From assembly GCA_947085815.1 (NCBI GenBank), contig CAMTXU010000003.1, forward strand, positions 124,001 through 188,000: a stretch of DNA of 64,000 nt. Reading direction: 5' to 3'. Position numbers and translations under genes: made by a program. The notes beneath the pieces were generated by a model. That model was not told the DNA's origin and did not search any database. It saw only the letters and a program-made list of their open reading frames with translations. Positions 7,496-16,754 of the stretch are shown piece by piece (the first letter of the stretch is position 1; each line of letters opens with the position of its first letter). This DNA is from Fen-1258 sp947085815. Lineage in GTDB: Bacteria > Bacteroidota > Ignavibacteria > Ignavibacteriales > Melioribacteraceae.

Positions 7496-8494
7496 TTATG
7501 CGAGAGTCTTAAAGCTCTGTAACATCTTCATATAGTTAGCGCGCTCAAAAGCGGCAGGCTCGGCAACGGATTTTTGACTCATACTACCCTTCATCATAGA
7601 AATAGAGTCATATTCTTTCTCAAGCATCCATTGTTGAACTCCATCCACCATTTCTTTTATTCTGCCCATTCCTTTCATTAAGAACTCGGAAGCTATCATT
7701 GCTACATCGCCGCCTGCCATCATAACCTTAATTACATCTTGAGGAGTATGAATACCGCTTGTGGCGGCGAGGCTTGCTTTCACATTACCGTGAAGAATCG
7801 CTATCCACCGCAAAGGTAATCTCATTTCCCAATTAGTGCTTAATACTAAATTAGGAACGACTTCGAGCTTGTCTAAATCAAAATCCGGCTGATAAAATCT
7901 GTTGAATAGAACTAACGCATCGGCTCCGGCATCATCCAATTGTTTTGCCATGTTGGACATTGAAGTAAAGAAAGGACTAAGCTTAATAGCTACTGGAATT
8001 TTCACATTCTTCTTAACTTCTTTTAGAACATCTACATACATTTTTTCAATTTCAGAACTCGGTGTAATCGGATTTGTCGGGATATAATAAACATTTAATT
8101 CAATCGCATTAGCGCCGGCTTGTTCTATATTTTGTGCATATTTCACCCAACCGCTTGCACTAATACCATTCAAACTTCCGATTATTGGAATATCGACTGC
8201 TTTCTTAAGATTAGCGATATGATCGAGATACTGATATGGTGTAAGATGAAATTCTTCCTGCTCTGGAAAATAATTAGCAGCTTCGGCATTACTATCTGCG
8301 TGATAAGAAAGATAATGATCCAGTTCTCCGGACTCATGCGTAATCTGTTCTTCAAACAATGAATAAACCACCACAGCAGAAGCTCCGGCATCTTCCATTG
8401 CTTTTACAGAATCAACACTTTGAGATAATGGAGACGCAGAAGCCACTACCGGATTCTTCAGCTTAAGCCCCATGTATGTTGTTGATAGATCCAT
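7496..8494 (-). CDS. Dihydroorotate dehydrogenase-like flavoprotein
   Basis: The 332-residue protein is an FMN-binding TIM barrel of the class I dihydroorotate dehydrogenase superfamily. The N-terminus MDLSTTYMGLKLKNPVVASASPLS is family-typical. Further motifs are IPIIGSLNG, AIELNVYYIPTNP, VAIKLSPFF and ATSGIHTPQDVIKVMMAGGDVAMIAS near the C-terminal phosphate site. It lies downstream of the pyruvate:ferredoxin oxidoreductase gene on the same strand, 105 bp away. That suggests electron exchange with ferredoxin rather than classical pyrimidine synthesis. Genuine PyrD activity is possible but unproven: the usual catalytic Cys or Ser context is not obvious and no other pyr genes are near. Confidence 0.82.
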   Translation of the reverse strand: MDLSTTYMGLKLKNPVVASASPLSQSVDSVKAMEDAGASAVVVYSLFEEQITHESGELDHYLSYHADSNAEAANYFPEQEEFHLTPYQYLDHIANLKKAVDIPIIGSLNGISASGWVKYAQNIEQAGANAIELNVYYIPTNPITPSSEIEKMYVDVLKEVKKNVKIPVAIKLSPFFTSMSNMAKQLDDAGADALVLFNRFYQPDFDLDKLEVVPNLVLSTNWEMRLPLRWIAILHGNVKASLAATSGIHTPQDVIKVMMAGGDVAMIASEFLMKGMGRIKEMVDGVQQWMLEKEYDSISMMKGSMSQKSVAEPAAFERANYMKMLQSFKTLA

Positions 8495-8548
8495 ATTAAC
8501 TCCTATATTTTAAAATTTTGTGACTCACAGAGCGAGCATCACTTAGGA

Positions 8549-8580
8549 GAAGAATCTCAAATTGTTATTTGAGATTCTTT
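8549..8580 (-). promoter_or_regulatory. Hairpin between the pyruvate oxidoreductase and dihydroorotate dehydrogenase-like genes
   Basis: AGAATCTCAAAT and ATTTGAGATTCT form a 12-bp perfect stem with a 4-nt loop. On the minus strand it follows the nifJ stop by about 20 bp but has no clear T-tract. It may be a terminator, or an RNA processing or stability element inside a two-gene transcript. Confidence 0.5.
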
Positions 8581-8599
8581 ATCCCGCTCAGGATTAAAG

Positions 8600-11500
8600 T
8601 TAATTATCTTTTTTGTCACCATCATTTGCAACTTGCATCTCAGCCATCTGCTCATAGAATTTCCATTTCTTAAGAACTTCCGCCTGTCCAAGCTCTAACA
8701 AATGCTTAGCTTCTTTTGGATGAGATTTAGTCAACATCTTATATCGTGTTTCAGTATAGATGTAATCTTCCAATTTAATTTTTGGAGCTTTAGAATCTAA
8801 CTTTAAGGGATTCTTGCCATCCAAAGCATTTGCCGGATTGAATCTGAATAGCGGCCAGTGCCCGCTATCAACTGCGAGTTTTTGACTCTCCATGCCTTTA
8901 GCCATATTGATACCGTGAGCTATACAGTGGCTATAAGCGATTATTAATGAAGGACCGTCGTAAGCTTCAGCCTCAAGGAATGCGCGAAGAGTCTGAGCAT
9001 CATTTGAACCCATCGCTACTTTTGCAACATAAACATTACCATAGGTCATTGCCATCATAGCAAGATCTTTCTTGGCGGTCGTTTTTCCGGCAGCAGCGAA
9101 TTTGGCTACAGCACCAAAACTGGTGGATTTAGACATCTGTCCGCCGGTGTTGGAATATACTTCTGTATCAAGAACAAGAATATTTACATTCTTTCCAGAA
9201 GCTATCACGTGGTCAAGTCCGCCGTAACCAATGTCATAAGCCCAACCGTCACCGCCAATAATCCAAACAGATTTTTTAACAAGGTAATCTACAACTTCTA
9301 ACAATTTAGAAGCGTCTTTTGATTTTATAATTTCAAGTTTATTTTTCAGTTCAGTAACACGTTCTCTCTGTTCGTATATACCCGTTTCATCTTTTTGATC
9401 TGCATTTAGAATTGCATCGACTAATTCTTTACCAAGATCATTAGATAGTCTTGATAATAATTCTTTTGCAAATTCTGTCTGCTTATCAATCGAAAGTCTC
9501 ATACCCATACCAAATTCGGCATTATCTTCGAATAAAGAATTAGCCCATGCCGGACCACGTCCATCTTTATTTACTGACCAAGGCGTTGTTGGTAAATTTC
9601 CGCCATAAATTGATGAACAACCGGTTGCGTTCGCAATTACAGAACGATCACCAAACAACTGTGAGACCAATTTAACGTAAGGTGTTTCTCCGCAGCCAGA
9701 GCAAGCGCCGCTAAATTCGAATAATGGTTCTTGCAATTGCTGAGCCTTTATAACTCCGGTATTGATTAATCTTCTGTCAAGTTCCGGTAACTCGAGGAAG
9801 AAATCAAAATTTGCGCGTTCTTGTTCTCTAATTGGAATTTGCGCTACCATGTTAAGGGCTTTCAGTTTTGTTTCTTTTTTATTCTTCGCAGGACAAACTT
9901 CAACGCACATCTCGCAACCGGTACAATCTTCTACGGCTGTTTGAATAGTGTATGCGTATCCTTCCGGAAATTCTTTTCCTTTAGCATCCATCCATTTGAA
10001 TGTATCGGGTTTATTCTCAACAAATTTTTTGTCGTAGGCTTTAATACGAATTGCCGCATGAGGACAAACCATAGCGCACTTTCCGCATTGAATACACCAT
10101 TCAGAGTCCCAAGCCGGAACTTCAAGGGCAATGTTTCTTTTTTCCCACTTTGTTGTAGCCGAAGGAAATGTTCCGTCTACCGGCATTTCACTTACTTTAA
10201 CTGTATCACCCTTTCCTTCCATCATTTTACTTAGAGTTGTACGGACAAATTCAGGTGCTTTCGATGAAACGATTGCCGGAATTTGAATTGTACTTGTAGC
10301 TTTTGCCGGAATATCTATCTTATACATGTTTTCGAGTGTCTGATCAACAGCCTCATAATTTTTTCGAACTATCTCTTCACCCTTTGCGCCGTAAGTTTTC
10401 TTAATAGATTTTTTTATCTGTTCAATGGCTTCATCTTTGGGAAGAATACCGGAGATTGCAAAGAAACATGTCTGCATAATTGTATTTACTCTGCTGCCCA
10501 TACCGGTTTTGTTAGCAACAGTGTATCCATCAATTACGTAAAAGTTTAATTTCTTGTCGATGATCTGCTGCTGAACTCTGATCGGCATCTGATCCCAGGT
10601 TTCTTCTGTGGTGAAAGGGCTGTTAAGTAAGAAAGTACCCCCATTTTCAATATTTCCTAGGACATCAAATTTTTCCAGAAGACCAAATGTATGGCATCCA
10701 ACAAATTTTGCAGTTTGAATAAGGTAAGTGGAATGAATTTGCTTTTTTCCGAATCTCAAATGCGATACAGTAGTAGAACCGGATTTTTTTGAGTCGTAAA
10801 CAAAATAACCTTGCGCATAATTTTCGGTTTCTTCACCAATAATTTTGATTGAATTCTTATTAGCGCCTACGGTTCCATCTGCTCCCAATCCATAAAATAA
10901 ACAACGTACAACGTCATCACCTTCGGTCGTAAATTTTTCATCATATTCAATGCTGGTGAAAGTCACATCATCAATAATTCCAACTGTAAAATGATTTTTA
11001 GGTTCTGATTTTTTCATATTATCAAATACACCTTTAACCATTGCAGGTGTAAATTCTTTGGACGAAAGTCCGTAACGTCCGCCAACAATTTTTGGCATCT
11101 TTGCAAATGGAGGAGTATTTGAACTCATTGCCTCTGCAATTGCGGCTACTACATCGAGGTATAATGGTTCACCCAATGAGCCGGGTTCTTTTGTTCTGTC
11201 AAGAACAGTTATTGTTTCAACTGTGCTTGGTAAAGCTGCAAGAAGATGTTTTGCAGAGAATGGACGGTACAATCTAACTTTAATGATACCAACTTTCTCT
11301 TCCATTTTTTGTGTTAAATATTCGGCAGTTTCTTCAGCAGCTTCAGCGCCTGAACCCATGAGTATAATTACACGCTTTGCATCCTGTGCGCCGTAATAAT
11401 CAAATAGATGATATTGACGACCGGTTATTTGAGCAAACTTATCCATTGCATTCTGAACAATGTCCGGGCAGGCATCATAAAATTTATTTACTGTTTCTCT

Positions 11501-12184
11501 GCCTTGAAAATATACATCAGGATTCTGGGCTGTTCCTCTTATCGTAGGTCTGTCCGAACTTAAAGCTCTTTCTCTAAATTCTTTTACTTTTTCATCATCA
11601 ATCATTGCACGGATATCATCATCGGTTAACTCTTCCATTTTCATGACTTCGGCAGAAGTTCTAAATCCATCAAAGAAATGAACGAAAGGAATTCTAGATT
11701 CAAGTGCTGCCTTATGAGTTATTGCAGCAGTATCCATAACTTCTTGCACTGAATTAGAAGCGATTAATCCAAATCCGGTTTGGCGTGTAGCCATAACATC
11801 ACTATGATCACCAAAAATTGAAAGAGCCGCGGCTGCAATCGAACGGGCGCTTACATGGAAAACAGTAGGTGTTAATTCACCTGCAATTTTGTACATGTTC
11901 GGAATCATCAAAAACAATCCTTGTGATGCAGTAAATGTAGTGGTTAAGGCGCCAGTCTGAAGAGCACCATGAACTGCACCAGCGGCACCACCCTCACTTT
12001 GCATTTCAGTTACACCCGGAACAGTGCCCCAGATATTTTTTAACTGACTTGCAGACCATGCGTCAGACAATTCACCCATGGTTGATGAAGGGGTGATGGG
12101 ATAGATAGCTATAACCTCGCTCACTCGATAGGCAACATGAGCTGCAGCCTCATTTCCATCAATTGTTATTTTTCTTCTTTCCAT
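8600..12184 (-). CDS. nifJ: Pyruvate:ferredoxin (flavodoxin) oxidoreductase, single-chain
   Basis: The 1194-residue enzyme converts pyruvate and CoA to acetyl-CoA and CO2, reducing ferredoxin or flavodoxin. Domain order fits the fused homodimeric form. The pyrimidine-binding N-domain has AIYPITPSSTMGE and GAAGAVHGALQTGA. The gamma-like middle domain holds GGTFLLNSPF. A ferredoxin domain carries two 4Fe-4S motifs, CIQCGKCAMVCP near residue 695 and CTGCEMCVEVCP near 750. The TPP domain has SGACSGCGETPYVKL, GCSSIYGGNLPTTPW and GGDGWAYDIGYGGLDH near 980. GAGG precedes the ATG. It supplies low-potential electrons that could feed the [FeFe] hydrogenases encoded 25 kb away. A 545-bp region upstream probably holds its promoter. 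Confidence 0.97.
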   Translation of the reverse strand: MERRKITIDGNEAAAHVAYRVSEVIAIYPITPSSTMGELSDAWSASQLKNIWGTVPGVTEMQSEGGAAGAVHGALQTGALTTTFTASQGLFLMIPNMYKIAGELTPTVFHVSARSIAAAALSIFGDHSDVMATRQTGFGLIASNSVQEVMDTAAITHKAALESRIPFVHFFDGFRTSAEVMKMEELTDDDIRAMIDDEKVKEFRERALSSDRPTIRGTAQNPDVYFQGRETVNKFYDACPDIVQNAMDKFAQITGRQYHLFDYYGAQDAKRVIILMGSGAEAAEETAEYLTQKMEEKVGIIKVRLYRPFSAKHLLAALPSTVETITVLDRTKEPGSLGEPLYLDVVAAIAEAMSSNTPPFAKMPKIVGGRYGLSSKEFTPAMVKGVFDNMKKSEPKNHFTVGIIDDVTFTSIEYDEKFTTEGDDVVRCLFYGLGADGTVGANKNSIKIIGEETENYAQGYFVYDSKKSGSTTVSHLRFGKKQIHSTYLIQTAKFVGCHTFGLLEKFDVLGNIENGGTFLLNSPFTTEETWDQMPIRVQQQIIDKKLNFYVIDGYTVANKTGMGSRVNTIMQTCFFAISGILPKDEAIEQIKKSIKKTYGAKGEEIVRKNYEAVDQTLENMYKIDIPAKATSTIQIPAIVSSKAPEFVRTTLSKMMEGKGDTVKVSEMPVDGTFPSATTKWEKRNIALEVPAWDSEWCIQCGKCAMVCPHAAIRIKAYDKKFVENKPDTFKWMDAKGKEFPEGYAYTIQTAVEDCTGCEMCVEVCPAKNKKETKLKALNMVAQIPIREQERANFDFFLELPELDRRLINTGVIKAQQLQEPLFEFSGACSGCGETPYVKLVSQLFGDRSVIANATGCSSIYGGNLPTTPWSVNKDGRGPAWANSLFEDNAEFGMGMRLSIDKQTEFAKELLSRLSNDLGKELVDAILNADQKDETGIYEQRERVTELKNKLEIIKSKDASKLLEVVDYLVKKSVWIIGGDGWAYDIGYGGLDHVIASGKNVNILVLDTEVYSNTGGQMSKSTSFGAVAKFAAAGKTTAKKDLAMMAMTYGNVYVAKVAMGSNDAQTLRAFLEAEAYDGPSLIIAYSHCIAHGINMAKGMESQKLAVDSGHWPLFRFNPANALDGKNPLKLDSKAPKIKLEDYIYTETRYKMLTKSHPKEAKHLLELGQAEVLKKWKFYEQMAEMQVANDGDKKDN

Positions 12185-12729
12185 TTAATCCTCAGATTTA
12201 TATTGAATATCATATTTTTATTTAAAACAACATAATTAAACAAATACCTTGCCATAAGGAATATTAATTGATTCTTTGAAAAACATGCTTTTTGCAACTT
12301 TAAATCAAAGAAAAATCGGAGTGTTCACATTTTTTAGAAAAAATGGTTAACAAATCTTATTTCTAAGAAATTAATAAAAAAGTGAGTGGAAAATAGAAAT
12401 TCGAGAGGAGAAAATAAAGACCTAACTGTCTATATTTTTAATTGAATTCGAATTATTGGAATATCTGGGGCTATTATTACTTCTTTCAAATTTATTAATG
12501 ACTCCTCTATCAGATAGAAAGCGATTTGTTTGATGAACAAAGATGTAATGTGTTTGCTCTGCCCTAGTAGCATTTAATATTTCAATTCGTTTGGCATGAG
12601 GATTCTAATTTATTCTTGTGAAGTGTTTTTGATAAGTGTAATCATTCAAATTTGTAGTCTAAATTATAAACGATCTATCGTGCAGAGTTAAGACAAAACA
12701 AGATCAAGATCTTAATCTTACAAAAGTTT
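12185..12729. other. 545-bp intergenic region between nifJ and ftsY
   Basis: AT-rich, with no convincing gene, RNA or strong hairpin seen. It must contain the minus-strand promoter of nifJ and the 3' end of the ftsY transcript. The nifJ ATG is preceded by GAGG on the minus strand. Confidence 0.5.
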
Positions 12730-13656
12730 CTAGATGAAGGCGCTAACAAATTCTTCCGCATTAAATTCTTGTAGATCTTCAATTTCCTCACCTACCCCGA
12801 TGTAACGGATAGGGATATTATTAGAAGACGCAATTTGGAGAACAGAGCCGCCTTTAGCAGTTCCATCAAGTTTGGTAATTACAACTCCACTAAGCTTAGC
12901 ATATTTATTAAATTCTTCAAATTGCCTAATCGCATTTTGCCCGGAGTTACCATCAACAACTAATAGGCATTCATGTGGTGCTCCCGGAAGTAAATTCGAT
13001 ATAACACCAGTAATTTTATTCAACTCGAGCATGAGATTTTTATTATTGTGAAGTCTTCCGGCTGTGTCAATTAAAACAACATCATATTTTTTTGAAAGAG
13101 CGGATTGCACGGTTTCATAAACTACGGCAGAAGGATCTTTAGAAATATCTTCAATTAAGTCTACCCCGGCTTTAATTGACCAGCTCTTGAGTTGATCATT
13201 AGCGGCGGCACGAAAAGTGTCTGCGGATCCGATAATGACTTTTTTCCCCGCGGATTTATACTTGTACGCTAATTTGCCAATAGTTGTAGATTTACCCGAA
13301 CCGTTGATGCCAATTATGAGAATAACATGTAATCCTTGTGATGCCGAGCTGGAATCATCTTCGGAATTAATGATTTGAGGAGTGATAAGCTTACTAAGCT
13401 CTCTTCTTAGTATCTCCTTTATTTTGTCAGTGGTTCTATCTTGTTCCTTTAATAATGAGGATTTAGCGTTATTAATTAATTGTTCCGTTAGCTCGCTGCC
13501 AAGATCACTGCTAATTAAGATCTCTTCTAAATCCTCTAAAGTATCTTCATCTATTTTTACTTTTCCGGTTATAACTTCGGAGATTTTTGTTGTGATGTTT
13601 TCTCGAGTTTTGGTTAATCCATCTTTTAATTGCTTCAGTTTAGAGAGTAGTTTCAT
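12730..13656 (-). CDS. ftsY: Signal recognition particle receptor GTPase FtsY
   Basis: The 308-residue protein consists of the N and G domains of SRP-family GTPases, without a long acidic A-domain. Motifs: P-loop GINGSGKSTTIGKLA, the insertion-box region DTFRAAANDQL, G3 DTAGR, G4 TKLDGTAKGG, and a terminal GVGEEIEDLQEFNAEEFV. FtsY docks SRP-ribosome complexes at the inner membrane for co-translational insertion. It overlaps the upstream pgsA gene by 17 bp, so the two are probably translationally coupled. Confidence 0.96.
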   Translation of the reverse strand: MKLLSKLKQLKDGLTKTRENITTKISEVITGKVKIDEDTLEDLEEILISSDLGSELTEQLINNAKSSLLKEQDRTTDKIKEILRRELSKLITPQIINSEDDSSSASQGLHVILIIGINGSGKSTTIGKLAYKYKSAGKKVIIGSADTFRAAANDQLKSWSIKAGVDLIEDISKDPSAVVYETVQSALSKKYDVVLIDTAGRLHNNKNLMLELNKITGVISNLLPGAPHECLLVVDGNSGQNAIRQFEEFNKYAKLSGVVITKLDGTAKGGSVLQIASSNNIPIRYIGVGEEIEDLQEFNAEEFVSAFI

Positions 13657-14218
13657 TTTTTTTCCGATTAAGAATTTCGATGGCTCTCATTGAATAGCCG
13701 ATTAATGAAGCAAAGCATAAAAAAAGACTTACGATCATAACTCCTTCATATATAGTACTTAGCTGATTAAGTTTAAGCAAAGTCATTATAATAAAAACGC
13801 CGATAGAGAAAACCGTCATTTTACCTAAACGGTTTGAAGGAAGAACCTTCCCAACTTTTTTCTTAATAATTAAACCTCCGCTAAATATAAATATGTCCCT
13901 AAAGATCACAATCCAAAAATAAAACGGCGGAATCATGTTCATTGCGAAAAGATTGAATACGATGAACGCTACAAGGACTTTATCTGCCAGAGGATCGATT
14001 ATCTTGCCGAGTTCTGAGATTTGATTTGTTTTTCTGGCAACAAATCCATCAAGAAGATCGGAGCAAAAAGCAATAAAAATTACAAATAGAATGTAGTATC
14101 TATATGAATCATCCACCCGCATCATGTTAAATAAAAAGATGAAGGGAATGAACAATAATAATCTGAATAGGCTTATCAGATTAGGAAGTAATAAAATTTC
14201 TTTTAGAAGTTTTTTCAT
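13640..14218 (-). CDS. pgsA: CDP-diacylglycerol--glycerol-3-phosphate 3-phosphatidyltransferase
   Basis: A 192-residue membrane protein with several hydrophobic helices. The full CDP-alcohol phosphotransferase signature is visible: D54, D57-G58, A61-R62, G71, D75 and D79 in the canonical spacing. The family makes phosphatidylglycerophosphate, the precursor of phosphatidylglycerol and cardiolipin. PgsA is the most likely identity given length and placement in a housekeeping operon, but related CDP-alcohol transferases share the motif. It overlaps ftsY and follows purF by 26 bp. Confidence 0.88.
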   Translation of the reverse strand: MKKLLKEILLLPNLISLFRLLLFIPFIFLFNMMRVDDSYRYYILFVIFIAFCSDLLDGFVARKTNQISELGKIIDPLADKVLVAFIVFNLFAMNMIPPFYFWIVIFRDIFIFSGGLIIKKKVGKVLPSNRLGKMTVFSIGVFIIMTLLKLNQLSTIYEGVMIVSLFLCFASLIGYSMRAIEILNRKKNETTL

Positions 14219-14244
14219 TCGCTCTTTGAGAAGACCACTAATTA

Positions 14245-15717
14245 TTAATCTTCATACACATTTTTAGTAATTAACTTATCAATTTCTACGGGATAATCAC
14301 CTGAAAAACAAGCTGTACAAAATTTATCCGGGGTATGATCAACCATTGCTTCAAGTAATTCCTCTATTGACAAATACTCGATGCTGTCGACATCAAGATA
14401 CTTTCTAATCTCCTCGATGTTTACATCAAATTTATTTGCAATCAGTTCCTCTTTCGACGGAAAATCCATTCCATAATAGCAAGGACTGATTATTGGCGGA
14501 GAAGAAATTCTAAGATGAATAGCTTTTGGATTTGCCTCTCTTAATAATTTTACCAATTGCTTGGATGTAGTGCCTCTAACAATAGAATCGTCAATCAAAA
14601 CTACTGTTTTATCCTCCAGAACACCTTTTACGGTATTAAATTTTATTTTTACTCCAATCTCTCTTGCATGTTGTCCCGGTATAATAAATGTTCTACCGAT
14701 GTAGTGGCTTCGAATCAATCCAATCTCTAATTTTGACGGAACACCCTGTTTAATTAATTGCGCTTGATATCCAATTGCTGCCGTATTTGAGCTATCGGGG
14801 ACGCTTATAACAATTACTTTTTCACCATCCTTATCGGATACCGAATGTTTTTGAGCAAGAACTTTGCCTAATTTTCTTCTCATTTTATCTACATTAGCGC
14901 CGAACACCCGGCTATCAGGACGTGAAAAATAGATATACTCAAAGATGCAGTGTTTCGTAGGAAATTTTTTCTCGTGAATACTAAATGACTTTACGTTATT
15001 AGATCTTGTTCCTTCATCGTCAATGATTACCAATTCACCAGGTTCAATATCTCTAACATACTGAGCGGAATTGATATCAAGCGCGCATGTTTCAGATGTA
15101 ATAATGAATGAATCATGGATTTTACCAATACAAAGTGGTCGAAAACCGTGCGGATCTCTAGCGGCAATTAATTTATCATTAGTTAAAATCACAATGCTGT
15201 AAGCCCCTTCAACTTTTTGAAGAGCCTCCTTTATCTGGTCAATTTGGTTTTCGAGTCTGCTTCGGGCGATCAAGTGCAAAATCACTTCCGTATCGCTCGT
15301 TGTTTGAAAGATAGCGCCGTCATTGACCAATTCTTCTCGCAGCTGCTTAGCGTTAGTTAAATTTCCATTGTGTGCGATTGCAAGATTGCCCAGCCGATAA
15401 TTTACAGTAAACGGTTGAATATTTTTAGAAGATTCAGATGAACCGGTTGTGGAATAACGATTATGACCGATTGCGCATTCACCAACGAGGACGTTTTCAA
15501 ATAACTTATCGTCATTAAATATTTCAGAAACCAGTCCAAGATCTCTATGCACATTTAATACTGTTTTACCTTTAGAATTAACAGTGGAGACGACTATTCC
15601 GGCAGCCTCTTGACCACGGTGCTGTAATGATAATAATCCGTAATAAGTTGTTAAAGCAGCATCTTTGGAGGCATAAATTCCGAATACACCACAATTGCAT
15701 CTTGGTTTGTCAATCAT
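14245..15717 (-). CDS. purF: Amidophosphoribosyltransferase
   Basis: PurF transfers glutamine-derived ammonia to PRPP, the first committed step of purine synthesis. From the chosen ATG the protein has 490 residues. It begins MIDKPRCNCGVFGIY, implying removal of a short propeptide to expose the Cys nucleophile of CGVFGI. The Ntn glutaminase domain continues with LQHRGQEAAGI and GHNRYSTTG. The phosphoribosyltransferase domain carries the PRPP loop VVLIDDSIVRGTT. An in-frame TTG 21 bp upstream is possible, but it overlaps the GAGGA ribosome-binding site, so ATG is preferred. The C-terminus holds the usual FCTACFSGDYP. The gene lies directly downstream of tRNA-Pro and its terminator, and upstream of pgsA. 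Confidence 0.96.
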   Translation of the reverse strand: MIDKPRCNCGVFGIYASKDAALTTYYGLLSLQHRGQEAAGIVVSTVNSKGKTVLNVHRDLGLVSEIFNDDKLFENVLVGECAIGHNRYSTTGSSESSKNIQPFTVNYRLGNLAIAHNGNLTNAKQLREELVNDGAIFQTTSDTEVILHLIARSRLENQIDQIKEALQKVEGAYSIVILTNDKLIAARDPHGFRPLCIGKIHDSFIITSETCALDINSAQYVRDIEPGELVIIDDEGTRSNNVKSFSIHEKKFPTKHCIFEYIYFSRPDSRVFGANVDKMRRKLGKVLAQKHSVSDKDGEKVIVISVPDSSNTAAIGYQAQLIKQGVPSKLEIGLIRSHYIGRTFIIPGQHAREIGVKIKFNTVKGVLEDKTVVLIDDSIVRGTTSKQLVKLLREANPKAIHLRISSPPIISPCYYGMDFPSKEELIANKFDVNIEEIRKYLDVDSIEYLSIEELLEAMVDHTPDKFCTACFSGDYPVEIDKLITKNVYED

Positions 15718-15740
15718 AAATAAATGATAATTCCTCAATT

Positions 15741-15770
15741 ATAAAAAAGGCACATGAAACTGTGCCTATA
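15741..15770 (-). terminator. Intrinsic terminator of tRNA-Pro
   Basis: On the minus strand AGGCACA and TGTGCCT form a 7-bp stem with a 6-nt loop, followed by a TTTTTT run. It starts 5 bp after the tRNA 3' end. It separates the tRNA from purF. Confidence 0.85.
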
Positions 15771-15774
15771 AGAG

Positions 15775-15848
15775 TCGGAACGGCGGGATTTGAACCCGCG
15801 ACCCCTTGAACCCCATTCAAGTACGCTACCGGACTGCGCCACGTTCCG
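15775..15848 (-). tRNA. tRNA-Pro (anticodon GGG)
   Basis: The 74-nt tRNA has acceptor stem CGGAACG/CGTTCCG, a D-arm starting TGGCGCAGTCCGGTAG, anticodon stem CTTGA/TCAAG around the loop ATGGGGT (anticodon GGG), and T-arm GCGGG-TTCAAAT-CCCGC. The discriminator base is A and CCA is not encoded. Its first 23 nt overlap the 3' end of the upstream MerR-type gene on the same strand. Confidence 0.97.
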
Positions 15849-16224
15849 TTTCAAGTTCTGAATTCAAATAGAGTAAAAAATTTTTTACTTCTTCTAAATC
15901 TTTTTTTAATGATCGAGGTGAAATAATCTTTGTTTTTGGAGTACTCGGCTCGTTAGAAATTGCCGCCGGGCTTTCCAATTGCAGATCAACTAAAATCTTT
16001 TTTGCACCCTCGATAGTATATTTTTCTTCACGCAGTAATCTTTTAATCTGAAGAATAAGTTTGATATCCTTATTTGTATAAATTCTATTCCCTGCCCTGT
16101 TCTTACCGGGTTTTAACTGTTCAAATTCGGTCTCCCAATAACGTAAGATATACTGTTCCAGACTTGTAAGTTTACTTACTTCACTAATGGAGTAGTATAA
16201 TTTTTTCAATCCAAAGTCTTTCAA
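15826..16224 (-). CDS. MerR-family transcriptional regulator
   Basis: A 132-residue protein with an N-terminal MerR winged helix: YYSISEVSKLTSLEQYILRYWETEF is the helix-turn-helix, and NRIYTNKDIKLILQIKRLL the wing and following helix. The C-terminal half (from about residue 85) is Ser/Pro-rich linker plus a short charged coiled coil, with no obvious metal- or drug-binding cysteines. That fits the small MerR-like regulators found near housekeeping genes in this phylum. The coding sequence ends with a TAG located inside tRNA-Pro, an overlap of 23 bp. Target unknown. Confidence 0.88.
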   Translation of the reverse strand: MKDFGLKKLYYSISEVSKLTSLEQYILRYWETEFEQLKPGKNRAGNRIYTNKDIKLILQIKRLLREEKYTIEGAKKILVDLQLESPAAISNEPSTPKTKIISPRSLKKDLEEVKNFLLYLNSELETERGAVR

Positions 16225-16325
16225 TTCAGTAATCCTTTTTTGCTGATAGTAAAATAAGTTTTGTTATGCGAATCTGCAAGGAATAGTAAAAAAACATAAT
16301 AAATCGTGCAATAAAATCTGTATAA

Positions 16326-16754
16326 TTATAGCTTAGAAATCATTTTTGTCAAAGAATATACAGCCGCGAGATAACTTATCTCTTGAAATCCGGAAACACA
16401 GCCTGAAACTGCCGATGCTGTAATCAGATTTTTACGATAATTTTCTCTCGCCGAGATGTTGGATAAGTGAACCTCAATTTTAGGAATTTTTAAAATCTCC
16501 AATGCGTCGCGTAATCCGATAGAAGTATGAGAATATCCACCTGGATTAATAATAACGCCGTCATAAACATCCGCTTTTTGAATATACTCTATCAATTCAT
16601 TTTCGGAATTGGATTGCACAAAAGCGAATTCGATATCTGGAAATTCTTCTTTAATAGTCAGAGAAATCGAGGATAATGAATGTGAGCCATAGAACTTTTT
16701 ATCTCGCTTCTCTATTAGGTTCAGATTTGGTCCGTTGATAATTAATATTTTCAT
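16326..16754 (-). CDS. aroQ: 3-dehydroquinate dehydratase, type II
   Basis: AroQ removes water from 3-dehydroquinate in the shikimate pathway. The 142-residue length is standard. NGPNLN starts at residue 7, catalytic Arg17 and Tyr22 are present (EKRDKKFYG), and the substrate loop is INPGGYSHTSIGLRDAL. The catalytic His lies in EVHLSNISARENYR. INPGGY replaces the usual INPAAY, and the usual Ser after the Arg-rich segment is Leu; both look like mild drift. It overlaps the 89-residue gene upstream by 1 bp. Confidence 0.95.
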   Translation of the reverse strand: MKILIINGPNLNLIEKRDKKFYGSHSLSSISLTIKEEFPDIEFAFVQSNSENELIEYIQKADVYDGVIINPGGYSHTSIGLRDALEILKIPKIEVHLSNISARENYRKNLITASAVSGCVSGFQEISYLAAVYSLTKMISKL

